In this document: positions 20,901 through 32,439 of the stretch, piece after piece
How the letters are laid out: each line of letters opens with the position of its first letter
Position numbering within the stretch: position 1 is the stretch's first letter
DNA from: Heliopora coerulea
Lineage: Eukaryota > Cnidaria > Anthozoa > Scleralcyonacea > Helioporidae
Reading direction: 5' to 3'
NCBI GenBank assembly: GCA_030142905.1
Contig: JASJOG010000170.1
Coordinates: 310,001 to 374,000 of the forward strand
DNA: 64,000 nt
The notes under the pieces: model-generated
The model's database searches: none
Told to the model about the DNA's origin: nothing
What the model saw: only the letters and a program-made list of their open reading frames with translations
Position numbers and translations under genes: made by a program

Positions 20901-23312
20901 TGAATGCTCTCTTATTTTGATGCGCCTTATTTCGGTGTTCATTTATTTCGGTGCCTCCTTATTTAGGTGTCCCCTTATTTAGGCACCCTCTTAGTTTAAT
21001 GCTTTCTTATTTCGGTGCGTCCTTATTTCGGCACTTTCTTATTTGAATGCTCTCTTATTTTGATGCGCCTTACTTCGGTGTTCATTTATTTCGGTGCCTC
21101 CTTATTTAGGTGTCCCCTTATTTAGGTATCCTCTTAGTTTAATGCTTTCTTATTTCGGTGCGTCCTTATTTCGGCGGTCCATTATTCTGGCGCACTCTTG
21201 TTTAGGCACTCTTATTTTGGTCCCCTCTAATTGTGGTGCCCCCTTTTTTCGGTGACTCCTTATTTAGGTGTCCCGTTATTTAGGCACCCTCTCATTTTGG
21301 TTCCCTCTTATTTCGGTGCGCCCTTATTTAGGTGTCCGGTTATTTCTGTGCCCTCTTATTTCAGCGCTCCCTTATTCTGGCGCCCTGTTATTTTGGCACT
21401 CTTATTTTGGTGCCCTCTTATTGTGGTGCTCCTTTATTTCGGTGCCTCCTTATTTGGGTGTCCCCTTATTTAAGCACCCTCTTTTTTTGGTGCCCTCTTC
21501 TTTCGGTGCGCTCTTTTTTCGGTGCGCCCTAATTTGGGTGCTTCCTTTGTTAGGTGTCCCGCCATTTCGATGGCCCTTTATTCCTGTGCCCTCTTATGTC
21601 GGTGCCCCTTATTCTGGTGCCCTCTTATTTAGGCACTCTTATTTTGGTGCCCTATTGTGGTACCCCTCATTTCGGTGCCTCCTTAATTAGGTGTCCCCTT
21701 ATTTGGACTCTCTCTTATTTTAATGCTGTCTTATTTCGGTGCCCCCTTATTTCTGTGTCCTCTTATTTTGATGCCCCTTTATTTCGATGCCGCCTTTTTC
21801 TGGCGCCCTCGTATTTAGGCACTCTCATTTTAGTGCCCTTTTATTGTGGTGCCGCTTATTTCGGTGCGCTGTTATTTCGGTGCCTCCTTATTAAAGTGTC
21901 TCGTTATTTAGGGACCCTCTCATTTTGATGCTGTCTTATTTTGGTGCCCCCTTATTTCTGTACCCTCTTATTCTGTCTCCCTCTTATGTTGGTGCCCCCT
22001 TATTTCGGTAACTGCTTATTAAGGTGTCTTCTTATTTAGGCACCCTCTTATTTTACTTGTCTCTTATTTCGTTGCCCTTTTATTTCGCTAACCCTTTATT
22101 CTGACGATCTCTTATTTGGGCACTCTCATTTTGGTGCGCTCTTATTTCGGTGCATCTTTGTTTAGGTGTCCCCTTATTTAGGCACCTTGTTTTAATGCTC
22201 TTATTTCGGTGCGCCCCTATTTCGGTGCATCCTTATTTCTGCGTCCTTATTTCGGTGCCCCCTTATTCTAGCCTCCTCTTATTTAGGCGCTCTTATTTTG
22301 GTGCCGCCTTATGTCGGTGCCTTTTTATTTAGGTACCTCCTTATTTAGGTGTCCCCTTATTTAGGCACCCTCTTATTATAATGCTCTATTATTTCGGTGC
22401 GCCTTTATTTCGGTGCCCCCTTATTCAGGCGCCCCTTATTCACGCACTTTTATTTTGGTGCCCTCTTATTGTGGTGCCCCCTTATTTAGGTGTCTTCTTA
22501 TTTAAGCACCCTCTTATTTTGGTACTATTATTTCGGTGCGCCTTTATTTCGGTGCCCAATTATTTCGGCTTCCCGTTTATTCGGAGCTCCCTTATTTCGG
22601 TGCCTCCTTATGTAGGTGTACCCTTATTTAGAGGCCCTCTTATATTGGTGCCCCCTTATTTCGGTGCCCCATTATTTCGGTGTCTCGTTATTTCCGTGCC
22701 CCCTTATTTCTGTGCTCTCTTATTTCGGTGCCTAATTATCCTGGCGTCCCCTTATTTAGGCACTCTTATTTTTGTGCCCTCTTATTGTGTTGCCTCTATT
22801 TCGGTGCCCTCTTATTTCGGTGGCCCTTTATTTAAGTGCCTCCTTACTTAGGTAGCCTCTTGTTTAGGCGCCCTTTTATTTCGGTACCCTCTTATTTCGG
22901 TGTCTCCTTATTTAGGTGTCCCCTTATTTAGACATCTTATTTCGGTGGCTCCTTATTTAGGTGTCCCGTTATTTCGTTTCCCCATTATTTCGGCGCCGTC
23001 CTATTAGGCACCGTCTTATTTTAATGCTCTCTTATGTCGTGCCTCCTTATTCTGGCGCCCTCTTATTTAGGCACTCTTATTTTGGTGCCCTCTAATTGTG
23101 GTGCCCCTTTATTTCGATGCCTCCTTGTTTAGGTGTCCCCTTATTTAGGCACCCTCTTATTTTAATGCTGTCTTATTTCGGTGCGCCCTTATTTAGGTGT
23201 CCCGTTGTTTCGGTGCCCCGTTATTTCTGTGCCCTCTTATGTTGGTGTCCCTTATTCTGGCGCCCTCTTATTTGGGCACTCTTATTTTGGTGTCCTCTTA
23301 TCTCGGTGGGTT

Positions 23313-24235
23313 TTGCGAAAATGACATATTTTTCACCTTCAAATAAGAAATTGATGGAGGCGTGGTCCCCAGCCCGTGGTTTAGATCCCCCAGTCGGGGA
23401 CGTTAGCCCCTGCGTCGGGGAATTAATGGCGTCACCCCTGAAGTTAACCAGAGTAAATGGATGAGCTTGTCATGGGTCGGGGATATGTTAAAATACTCAT
23501 CGTGGCACAGTCCTGCAGCTAATAAATGCATATGTAAAATCCAATTTCCTCTGGCAGCAATGCTGTGGCGTGTAACTAGATTTCTCGAGGATGGGTCGCG
23601 AATTTTGTTTTTGTTAACACGCTCAACGTAGACACACTGTCAAGTTGTTCTCTATAGTGTTGAGGACAGCGTCTTTCGCCGTAGCGCGAGACCCTTGTGA
23701 TCGAATCCGACCTAGTGATTTTGATTTTTCTCTTCGAATTTTTTGTTTTTTTTGTCATACTGTTTTTGGGTTAGAGTCAGGTTTAGTTCGTATCTAACTA
23801 TATTACACGAAATATTGAGTTTAACGGCGTCCTTGTTGAAAATTTCCTTCGGCATGTACAAACTCCATTTCATGTGGTCGAGTTTAAAAGCCAAATATTC
23901 GTTCAGTATACCATATGAGCACAGGACCAGGCGTAAGCCCAGTGCTTGACAAATGTAGAAAAATAATAGTGTCATCATTTGTAGTGGATAACGCTATCAC
24001 CTGTTTAGGTTGTTCTTCTTAAAAATCCAGTAAGGGCCACCCTTCATGGGTCCAAGGTTATTAATAGATTAAACCGAAGTACCACGAGAAAACCTGTAAT
24101 GCTTAGTACAGTCAAACTAGACAACACTTTTCTCACATGAGACCAGGGTAACTTTAATCTCTTACCAGCCACGGTGGTGAGAGACACGTGTACTGTAACT
24201 GTTCAACCATGGGCTTGACTAAATTGATATTCAGT
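23313..24235. other. unique or low-information stretch, partial SINE copy at its end
   Basis: No gene is recognisable. An 88-codon minus-strand frame (23712-23978) has no domain and is not supported by splice context. From about 24005 to 24200 the sequence matches the tRNA-derived repeat seen at 52.1-52.4 kb (CCAGTAAGGGCCACCC, CATGGGTCCA, GGTGGTGAGAGACA). Confidence 0.4.
24005..24200 (-). mobile_element. partial copy of a tRNA-derived SINE-like repeat
   Basis: It shares with 52140-52420 the ordered blocks AATCCAGTAAGGGCCACC, CATGGGTCCA, AGTACC(A/C)GAGAAAA, GTCAAACT, ACACT(T/C)TTCTCACATG and GGTGGTGAGAGACA. The orientation is the same as in the longer copy. The tRNA-like head is mostly missing here. 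Confidence 0.55.
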
Positions 24236-24356
24236 ATATATGAAAATTTCTGACTGCCCTAGCCGTGTCGCAGTAGCTCAGAGGTCAGAGCACCGATACA
24301 TAGATTCGGAGACTTTGGGTTCGATTCCCGGCTGGGGCAGTCAGATTTTTCGTATA
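24236..24356 (+). mobile_element. small inverted-repeat element with tRNA-like core
   Basis: TATATGAAAATTTCTGACTG at the left pairs with CAGTCAGATTTTTCGTATA at the right. The arms extend into the acceptor stem of a tRNA-like sequence, where GCCCTAG pairs with CTGGGGC. No target duplication is obvious because both flanks are TA-rich. See the core entry for the fold. Confidence 0.6.
24267..24338 (+). other. tRNA-like sequence (not a functional tRNA)
   Basis: The order is that of a tRNA: acceptor strand GTCGCAG, TA, D-stem GCTC/GAGC, anticodon stem CCGAT/TTCGG with a 7-base loop ACATAGA, a 5-base variable region, a T-arm with the B-box GGGTTCGATTCCC, and acceptor strand CTGGGGC. An A-box-like TAGCTCAGAGG is present. 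The universally conserved U33 is C and the acceptor and anticodon stems have mismatches, so I call it tRNA-derived, not a working tRNA gene. Confidence 0.6.
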
Positions 24357-25089
24357 TATATATATATAAGCTATGAATTTCTTGTTGTAGGAACCAGTTT
24401 TGTTTCGTGTCGCTGTAGCAATGAAGTTTTCTGTATTTACATAATATTTATACTCATTAAGTTATGCACCTTGGTCGGTAATTGTTTAATTAAAGATTTA
24501 TTATTTACCATTATTACCATTCACTATCAATTAATTCATGACGAAATGAAATAGCGTCAGAGTTCGGCTATAAGTCTCAGTCAACAAGTTTGTAAGGAGA
24601 TGACAATATTATATCATTTACGGCAAACACCACGTAAATTAAAAAGAACAGATGGAAAATGAAAAAGAGGAAGCTTAATTGCCTCTAAATTTACCTATTT
24701 GTTTATTCTAAATTATAGTAAAGTATGAAAAATGGTCACAAAAAGGCTGTTCCGTAGATTTAGCTCGTTGACTTCGGAAGCGATCTGATACCACCGTGGC
24801 CTTTTGTCAGAAACGCCTACGAACTCAACTTACAATTATATAGAGCAGGCAGCCGCGAGAAAATCATGTTCATACGGTGCAAATTAAGACGAGAACACCA
24901 AATTATTTCGAATAATCGGCCGGCAGTGAATGCATTTCGTCGGAAGTTTATTAAACTTTTTTATAAAAACGCGAAGCCGCGATGGTCCGAAAAAATCACG
25001 CCAAAAAGGGGAAAAAATGTTATTGTATTGAGGTCGTGACGCCAGTACCCCAGAAATCAAAAGACATCAAAAAGGAACATATCATTGCA
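24357..25089. other. no gene recognised
   Basis: AT-rich sequence between the tRNA-like element and the 3' end of VAMP7; a short (TA)n lies at its left edge. It may include distal 3' UTR or downstream sequence of VAMP7. Confidence 0.4.
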
Positions 25090-25246
25090 GGCAGTACCCA
25101 CATTTAGCCACATTTAGCCATATGTACTCATGTATACCCACATGTAGCCATATGTACCCATATATACCCACATATAGCCATATGTACCCATGAATACCCA
25201 CATATAGCAGTATGTACCCATGTGTACCCATATATACTCACATGTA
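25090..25246. repeat. 30-bp minisatellite
   Basis: About five copies of a unit of the form TACCCACATATAGCCATATG plus ACCCATGAA with small variations. It translates as a Tyr/Met/Trp-Val repeat on the minus strand, which is why an open frame appears there; it is not coding. Confidence 0.85.
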
Positions 25247-25406
25247 ACCTGGCATTCTACGGTTGATGACCGAAAATTGGTAGTAGACATAACACATCCT
25301 AAAGATTTGTGATTATAAATTACAATCCTAACTAGCGAGTCCAGTTGGCTCATATTTTGAACCGGTCCCGCAAGTTATATTGTGCAGGTAAATGAAGAAT
25401 CTTATT

Positions 25407-28400
25407 TCACTTAAGATGGCCAGTTTCGCCAAGAATTACCAATGTAATGACCAGAATTATTACAAGAACGACCACGATAAGAATGATACACATCTTGGTA
25501 TTCTGCCACCACATCTTACGACGAACTCTCACAGCATTTGTTCGGAACGTATTGGCCTAAAACAAAACAGACAAAGGATAACGACAAAAAATTAAACAAA
25601 GGAAGCATTTACTTTCATTGGGTATGGTCACTGGAAGCATATTTTCGCAGGCTCGGGAGACCACTCGTAAAATGCGCGGGAAAATTGCTGTTGGCCTTGC
25701 TTTGCGAGGATATGGTAAAAAATTATGCGACTCGATATTTTCAAAAGGAGTAAACGTAAGCAAATATTTCAATTCAAAGGCAAAAAGTTTAACTTCTAAC
25801 TTTTCTGGTGCTGAAATCGTCTTTTCGTCACTTCTTCAAAAAACTGCCATGTTTTTCCCCCGAACAAATCACGAACAGTTCTCGAATCGTTTGAAATATC
25901 ACGCACGCGCAGTTCCTTATCTCACCCGAATGGTACGTAACCATAACAGGGCGTTTACTATCAGGTTGAGCGTACGACAATGACAAGGAAAATGGAACGG
26001 CATAAAGGAAAAATCACAGCGCGATCACCAAAACGACAAGGTGTGTGAAAATGGAAGTGCAAAGCGTCCTTTTGTTTAGTCATGACTACAGCACTGATCG
26101 CGCCGCAGTATACCCTAACCAGTCTAGAAGGGGTGTGATTTGCAACTGAGAAACAAGAATTTGTACATGAGCCGAGGGTTAAGCAGTGACCTCCTAGTTC
26201 GAGCCCAGTATCAAACTAAGGGTTGGTTATACGACCCTCAAGGACGAGAGTACCAGGCAAAAAGGCGAATTTAATCACATGAACGTGAGATTTACGTAAT
26301 TGACACGAAACTTCAAGATTGAGTGGTACTCTAGCAAACCTTCCCGGAAGCAAACCTTTCAGGTACTCACACTATAATCAAGTTCTTCAGTTTTATCCAG
26401 CAAAACGTCAATTCGTTCACCACGTTCTAAAACTTTTTCTATAATAACAAAGATGTTATCAACCATTATTACGTAACTCACATTTCAGGTCAATCCACAA
26501 CTTTGCCCACATTGTTAATTGAGCTGCATGACCAATTAAATCACAAGTTAAGAGTTTAACAGTCTATCAGCCAAGCCACTATGACATTTACAATAAATCC
26601 ACAACCTTTGTCACTTTAACAGAGCTCTCGACCAACCGAGCAACTAATGTCAACGAGCTTCCTTTGATACTCTTGTCCACCACTACCTACGGCGGAACAG
26701 AGTCATCCACCCTACAACCTTTAGTATTCTTGTCCAACACTCAACCAACTGAGCTAAGAGGTCATCCAGAGTAGACCACAACCTTTGATACTCTAGGTCT
26801 ACATTCCGTCAACTAAGCTACAAGACCACTCATGTAGAACCTTTTGGTTGGATTTGAATGTGGTACTTTTGTCCAACATTTGGTACTCATTTGGTAATGT
26901 TGGACAAAAGTACCAAATGGTACTTACCAACTGAGTTACGAGGTCATCCAACTCCCAACCTTTGATATTCTAGATCAACACTTCACCAACTAAACTACAA
27001 GGGCATCTAACTCATAACTCGTGGTACTCTTGTCCAACACTCTACCAGCTATTTAATGGGTTCTTCCAACCCACTATATTAGTTCCCAGTCCAATATTCA
27101 AGCACAGACTTTGGTACTCTGGTATAACCCTGTACCGGCTGTGCTACTCAGGAATGCAGTCCACAAACTCGGGTTATTTTGCCCAACATACCGATATTTT
27201 GTGTCATAACTCCTTTAACATCTTCGACATCTTGACGAACTCTTGCAAGTCGATCAACAGATGGATCACCACTACCACCATGAGCATTAAATGCTTCCTA
27301 AGTTTACGAAATTAATCAGTCAATCAATCAATCAATCAGCTCAACAAACCATCAGTCAAGCAACCAGTCCACTAAACAAGTAAACAATCAACCTTCCAAC
27401 CGACATACTAACCCTATAACCAACCTACCTCTGACCCACAGACAGGCAAGCCACCAACCACCAAACCAACCAACCAACTGATCAACCAACCAACCAACCA
27501 ACCAGTCAACCACCAACCAATAAGTTAACCACCAACCTACTAGTCGACCACCAACCAACTAGTCAACTATCAACTAAATGAACAACTACCAACTAGTCAA
27601 CCACCAACCTACTAGTCAACCACCAACCTACTAGTCAACCATCAACCGACGGGTCAACCATCAACTGACGGGTCAACCATCAACCAACTACAGTAGTCAA
27701 CCACCAACCAACTACAGTAGTCAACCACCAACCAACTACAGTAGTCAACCACCAACCAACTAGTCAACCACCAACTAGTCAACCAACAACCAACCAGTCA
27801 ACCAACAACCAACCAGTCAACCACCAGCCCTTGTATTTGTCCACACATTTATCTGGAGTTTGTACCCTTCCATTTTCTAGCTGTTCTTGTATTCATCCAA
27901 CCAGTCTGCCCTTATACCCATGAGATTATCTGCATGAGTTCGTCAGTTTGTTTGTTGGTCAGTTTAGTTGCATAGCATTTGGTCCACCTCATCTGTCTTG
28001 GTTAGGGTTTGTCTGTTCATCTGTCTGCATTCCTGACTGCCTTGTTTGTTTTTGTTGGTTTTTTATCAGTCTGTTTGTCTACTTGTTTGTTTTTGTATTA
28101 ATTGTTTGTCATGTATTGTTTTGTTTGTTGGTTTGCTTTTTGTCAAGTCTGTCCCTCAGCAGTCAGACAGTGAGTCTGGCTGCTCTTCATCTGTCAGTTT
28201 GCTTTTGTCTGTTTGTTTGGCATCTTCTGTACATGTATAAATACAAAGATAACATCACATGTTATCAGTCACTTAACAGATCAAAGGGTAATGACCAATA
28301 AAAATATGAGTAGAATTAAACTTACAGAAAAAATATCAACATCCACATGTCTAGCATGGTCTATTGGCATCATCTTACATGTCAACTTAAGGACAGTGCA

Positions 28401-30573
28401 CAATGAACCCAACATATGAAAAAATTTTCCATCCTCACAAAATATTGTACATATAAATCAGTTTTTTTGAATTTTACAATTCTAATTGCTTTAAGTTACC
28501 ATTTGTGATGATAAAACTTGTTGAAAGTCCCTTTTCAGTTCATAGGATAAAGCTGTTCTGGCTCTCATTTTCAATGTGCCAGTGGAAAATCGTCGCTTGA
28601 TCTACACAAAAGTGACAATTTGGTATTAGAACAAAACTGTCAAGAGTGCAGACTGAGCTTCAAAGAAAATGGAATGAATCCTCGGAGGATAACGTTTGGT
28701 CAAACTTATTGATACTTCATTAAATAAAATATTAGCCCTATAAGACTACAATGAAAACGTTTTTGTAAGCTTTTCTGCAAGGTCTTTCTTACGCACCTCC
28801 TCCAGAAACATATAAGGCGTACATTTGCCCATTCGTTCATCTGTCATGCATATGTAAACCAAGCTATCCTCCACGGCAACATGGAAATGGTAGCTGTAGG
28901 AAGAATATTTGAACAGTGAATACTTTAATACTCAGATTAAAATTAATGGCTGATGTAAAGAATATAAAGCAATGTCAAATTTATTGCTCAGGCATTTAGT
29001 TCTATATTACACATATATGTATATTCTAAGTCCATACATTAGTTCAAGGTGTATTTGTCAATGACAACATGCAACATGCTCTCAATTCAAAAATCGAGAT
29101 CACTCAAAGGTCATCCACCTGATTGGCTCAAGCTTAAACTTCTGATAACCAGAAGTCAGATCTGTCCATATCCTGTCATCCTGGACTTTGTGCAACAACT
29201 TTCAGACATGAAAATCAATGTCTGTGAAATGATCCTGAATGAAATTATTATCCAAGACATTTGAAGAGATAAATCTATTAGTGAATTATAGGATACAGGG
29301 TTCAAGTTAAGTACAAATAAATGAAATATGTGAAAATATCAAAAAACCAACTTTTCTGGTAAAACTACTTTTGAAAATACTTTTTAAAAAATTGAAATAA
29401 GAAAAATGAAGTAAGACCTATTTCTCTACCCAACATGACAACACCAATCACAGTAATTTTCAAGTCATGGAGTTTTTTGTTACTGCAATGAAGTAAAATT
29501 TACTTCCTAACTGGCAAACACAGCAGGTAAAGGTAATTTAGGAATGTACTCTTGCTGTTTTTAATCATCATGGCTTGGACTTAAAAATATTGCCAATATC
29601 TTCAAAACTTGTAACCCAAAAATATAAAAAAGCATTTATGACTGGAAAATTGAGTCTGCTTCATGTAAACTATGAGTATCTTCCTGTTTAGCATTTGATT
29701 ACTGCTTTTCTGAGATCACATTTTTGACTAATGGCAGCCATCATAAACCATAACTGATTGTACTAATAAAGATGATGGTGCAAAATTTACCTTGAATACT
29801 TTGGAAACTTAAATTTCTCCTAATAACAGCTGAAGTAGGTGTGACATTGATGCATATTTAAGTCAATAAGAACTTTCTTCTCACTAAATTTAATAATTTT
29901 GAAATTGTATTTTCCTATATTTTAAGCATGATACTATACTCATAGGACATGATATGTTTAAATGTGCAATTCATGATCATCCATTAAATGCCCAGAACGA
30001 TGTGGATCTTGTAATCTGATGCCCACCACGCCAAACACAAACATTAAATTATTAGTCTTTCAGGTTGTCATCACCCACTAAGGCCAATGCCAAATTTACG
30101 GCATTCCACCCAATTCTTCCCACAATTTAGCAAGATCGTCCCGCTGATATACCCACAGGAGAGTATTGTTCTATACAAATATACGACCATGTCGTTTTGG
30201 GCGATTTAGGATGAAACAATTTTCATGTAGAGCATCCGGTAAAGACTATATTTCAGTTACACCCGGATAAAAGAACTCAGTCATACACAACAACTTCGTA
30301 CACAAAACCAAGATATTAAGGACAGTAGTTAATTGCAAAAAAACTCCATTTAAAACACGATAGAGAAGATCTGTACAAAAGAAAACAAAACAAACTGTAT
30401 TAGAGTTTATTTATCAGCTGGACTTACTCTCCGGAAATGTAGGTGCATTTTGTGTTTTCACGGGGGATTTTCGCAAGAATTGTTTGAGCGATTTGAGCAA
30501 AATTTCCTGTATTCTCCGTGTAGTCGACCAATACAGTGGTTTCCCTCGCAATAAGGCTGTAATAAATCGGCAT
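25407..30573 (-). CDS. VAMP7: VAMP7-type longin R-SNARE, complete, six coding exons
   Basis: Exons in transcript order are 30573-30428, 28893-28797, 28601-28500, 27297-27192, 26438-26371 and 25556-25407. All junctions have GT/AG and consistent phases and give 222 residues (vertebrate VAMP7 is about 220). Residues 1-115 form the longin domain (MPIYYSLIARETTVLVDYTE, LAKIP, then EEIKRRF and ARTALSYEL). Residues 129-190 are the SNARE motif with the zero-layer arginine in VLERGER (R156). Residues 196-215 are the tail anchor, followed by a short luminal end (GETGHLK). The protein acts as an R-SNARE in fusion of late endosomes, lysosomes and secretory carriers; its longin domain folds back to control it. 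The juxtamembrane RRKMWWQNTK resembles VAMP1-4/8 more than vertebrate VAMP7, but the longin domain settles the family. Introns 3 and 4 hold minisatellite and tRNA-like repeats. Confidence 0.93.
26480..27190 (-). repeat. tandem array of tRNA A-box-like units in a VAMP7 intron
   Basis: Read on the minus strand, a diverged unit of roughly 55-65 bp recurs about ten times. It has the order GGATGACCTCGTAGCTCAG, TTGGTAGAGTGTTGGACAAG, AGTACCAAAGGTTG. The first part is the 5' half of a tRNA (D-arm and A-box TAGCTCAGTTGG), without the matching T-arm. It includes a 19-bp inverted repeat at 26862-26914. It lies wholly within the intron between exons 4 and 5. Confidence 0.65.
26862..26914. repeat. 19-bp perfect inverted repeat with 15-bp spacer
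   Basis: GGTACTTTTGTCCAACATT (26862-26880) pairs with AATGTTGGACAAAAGTACC (26896-26914). It arises from two A-box-like units that meet in opposite orientation. Confidence 0.85.
27330..27830. repeat. CCAACCA-rich minisatellite
   Basis: Variable units such as CTAGTCAACCACCAACCAA and CAACTACAGTAGTCAACCAC repeat for about 500 bp inside VAMP7 intron 3, preceded by CAATCAATCAATCAAT. Immediately to the right (27,930-28,240) the plus strand turns rich in TTTGTTTGTTGG-type sequence, the complementary composition. Confidence 0.8.
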
Positions 30574-30703
30574 TTTGTTCAACGTTTGTTTCTTGGCTGT
30601 TTACAAGATCGCTAAAAACTGACGACGTATGTTCTCAGATGAGGCTACGGAGACAAAAGCCTGGGAATGAGAATCGAGTAGAAAGCACAAAACCTGGGTA
30701 GTA
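30574..30703 (-). promoter_or_regulatory. probable VAMP7 promoter and 5' leader
   Basis: This short stretch separates the VAMP7 start codon from the transposon at 30704, so the core promoter must lie here, inside the transposon, or beyond an unseen 5' exon. I see no clear TATA box. Confidence 0.35.
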
Positions 30704-31651
30704 CAGTGGAACCCCGTTAATACGACCACCGTTGGGCCGAAAAAATTTGGTCGTATTAACGGGGTGGTCGTATTAACGGGGGTGGATCAGATACGTAACA
30801 AATGTTTTTTTTAAATGACGTCATGGCAAACGGAGTCAGATATCAATTAGCATAACGCTAAAACCACAAAATAATCCACAAATAAATTTTATTAACTGAA
30901 CACAACTCAACAAAATTAACCAAATGAGATGAATAACCTTGATAATAAGCCCCTATATTAGTTATTTAAATTTATTTAGGTTTAAAAATATCTGTAAGCT
31001 TCCGTTGGTTTTTCCAACACTCAAGCTAATCGGTTTGAGCTTGGCCGATTACTCCGACGAGTTCATTTGCCATTTTTGAATTTCCTTTCTGTTCGAAAAG
31101 TAAAGCAGAGGCTAAAGTTCTTGGAACAGGTGTCAATCGGGTGGGGGATATGGAATGGAGATTCCATGCATTTACAAATTTATGGGGCAGGAAAAGAACA
31201 TTGACTTGCTAAGTAAATTGCTGGACATCCCGAATAACCTATCCGTTTGAGTCGAAATGGAATGTGGCCAAAAGAGAACAGCAGAGGAAAGTGGCAGAAA
31301 AAAGAAGGCAAGAAAACGATAAAACGACCCAAAAACATATTTAATCACGTTCTGTCTGTTTAATAAAAATTAAAATGAATATTGAAAAACGTTTAAGTGT
31401 TAATTATTTGCCGTATGTGTAACTGATTAAGATAATTATACACCGCATATCAGAATTTGATATCAAAAAGGCATTACTCAACACGTTGAGTGGTCGTATT
31501 AAACAGTAGGGGACATCAAAATATGGTCGTTGGTCGTATTAATGAAGTGGTCGTATTAACGAGGTTTTCAGATAAGAAAAAAGTTAGCTCTTATTCGGGG
31601 GAAAAAAAAGTGGTCGTATTAACGGGGTGGTCGTAAGGTGGGGTTCCACTG
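30704..31651. mobile_element. pogo/Tigger-like non-autonomous DNA transposon, 948 bp
   Basis: The left end CAGTGGAACCCCGTTAATAC and right end GGGGTTCCACTG are inverted repeats, flanked on both sides by the dinucleotide TA (30702-30703, 31652-31653), the target duplication of Tc1/mariner-pogo elements. The motif GGTCGTATTAACGGGG recurs several times near both ends. The interior shows no intact transposase. CAGTGGAACC(C/T)CGTT ends are typical of the pogo/Tigger group. Confidence 0.75.
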
Positions 31652-31653
31652 TA

Positions 31654-32435
31654 GTTTCGATTTTCTGAGAAATTAAAATGTAAAGGTGCGCAAGTATTTC
31701 CCTGAATTCTGTTTAAAATATGCCATTTTAAGGTCTTAGTTATACAAGGCAAGGCAAGAATACTCACTGTATTCTCCACAATAACTTTTGATATGGCTGG
31801 AATATACCACGCGTTGTACGAAATATCGATGTATTAAGAGGGTTAGAGGGTATTACATTTTTATGCTACAGTTGCTAAGCAAAGCCCATTCTAGCAGACT
31901 TAACTCAAGTGAGGATAACAGACTTAGGCAATTCCCAAGATATTGTATGCAGAATATGAAGTCAGACTTTTTTCGTTTAGTGAACGTGAGGTCGCCCTAC
32001 CCACATGTCATCAAAAACTTAAGAATTTCATAATTTCCGAAATTATTAACATTACGCTAAATTTATGAAAGTAATTTGAACTACTACATTGAAATAAAAT
32101 AAGAATAAAATAAAATTATTCGAATTTTTATTTAACTTTTTTCTTATTATTGTAATAAAATCAACTAAAAATAAAAATGAAAATAAAACGGTATTTGTTT
32201 TTACTATTGCTTTATTCTGAAATAACAGAAATCAAAGTTAATGAGATAGGAAACGAATATACTTTTACTCTTATTTTATTTTTGCTTTAGTTTTCGTTTA
32301 TTTGAAAAATATACTTAAGATTAAAATAACTTTAAACAAAATAACTGCTGCATGAACTAGGAATGGCAAGAGCAAGACAAAGACAAGGACTACGAAAGAA
32401 CTACCCACGACATGGGCAAGGCGAAGTGAAATATA
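31654..32435. other. intergenic, no gene recognised
   Basis: AT-rich sequence between the pogo-like element and the 10-bp array. An 81-codon frame at 31788-32033 has no recognisable features. Confidence 0.45.
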
Positions 32436-32439
32436 GTAG

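Larger units (their letters stand above)
14832..23312. repeat. 8.4-kb array of diverged 16-bp units with higher-order structure
   Basis: The unit is TTATTTCGGTGCCCCC with many variants (TTATTTAGGTGTCCCC, TTATTTTAATGCTCTC, TTATTGTGGTGCCCCC, TTTTTCTGGCGCCCTC). It keeps the TTATTT start, and the plus strand is very poor in A. Variants follow each other in a repeated order of about 13 units, giving a higher-order period near 207-210 bp (compare 18131 with 18338, and 19226 with 19436). Because 16 is not a multiple of 3 and the unit has no stop on the plus strand, all three plus frames show long Cys/Leu/Phe/Pro-rich open frames; these are not genes. The array is split by a hAT remnant (15072-16059) and a Penelope-like end (17421-17945). 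Confidence 0.9.

Noticed and set aside
16320..23464. Many plus-strand open frames of 60-209 codons rich in Cys, Leu, Phe, Pro, Ser
   Set aside because: They follow from the 16-bp unit, which has no stop codon on the plus strand in any frame. Neighbouring frames are equally open and no start, domain or splice context supports them.
24267..24338. Functional tRNA gene
   Set aside because: Although A-box, B-box and cloverleaf order are present, U33 is replaced, stems have mismatches, and the sequence is enclosed by inverted repeats; better explained as tRNA-derived.
25618..25983. 121-codon plus-strand frame opposite VAMP7
   Set aside because: It lies in the intron between VAMP7 exons 5 and 6 on the other strand, has no recognisable domain and no supporting context.
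27330..27830. CRISPR-like or telomere-like array
   Set aside because: Units are short, variable and contiguous without unique spacers, and the motif is not a telomere repeat; an ordinary minisatellite in an intron of an animal gene.
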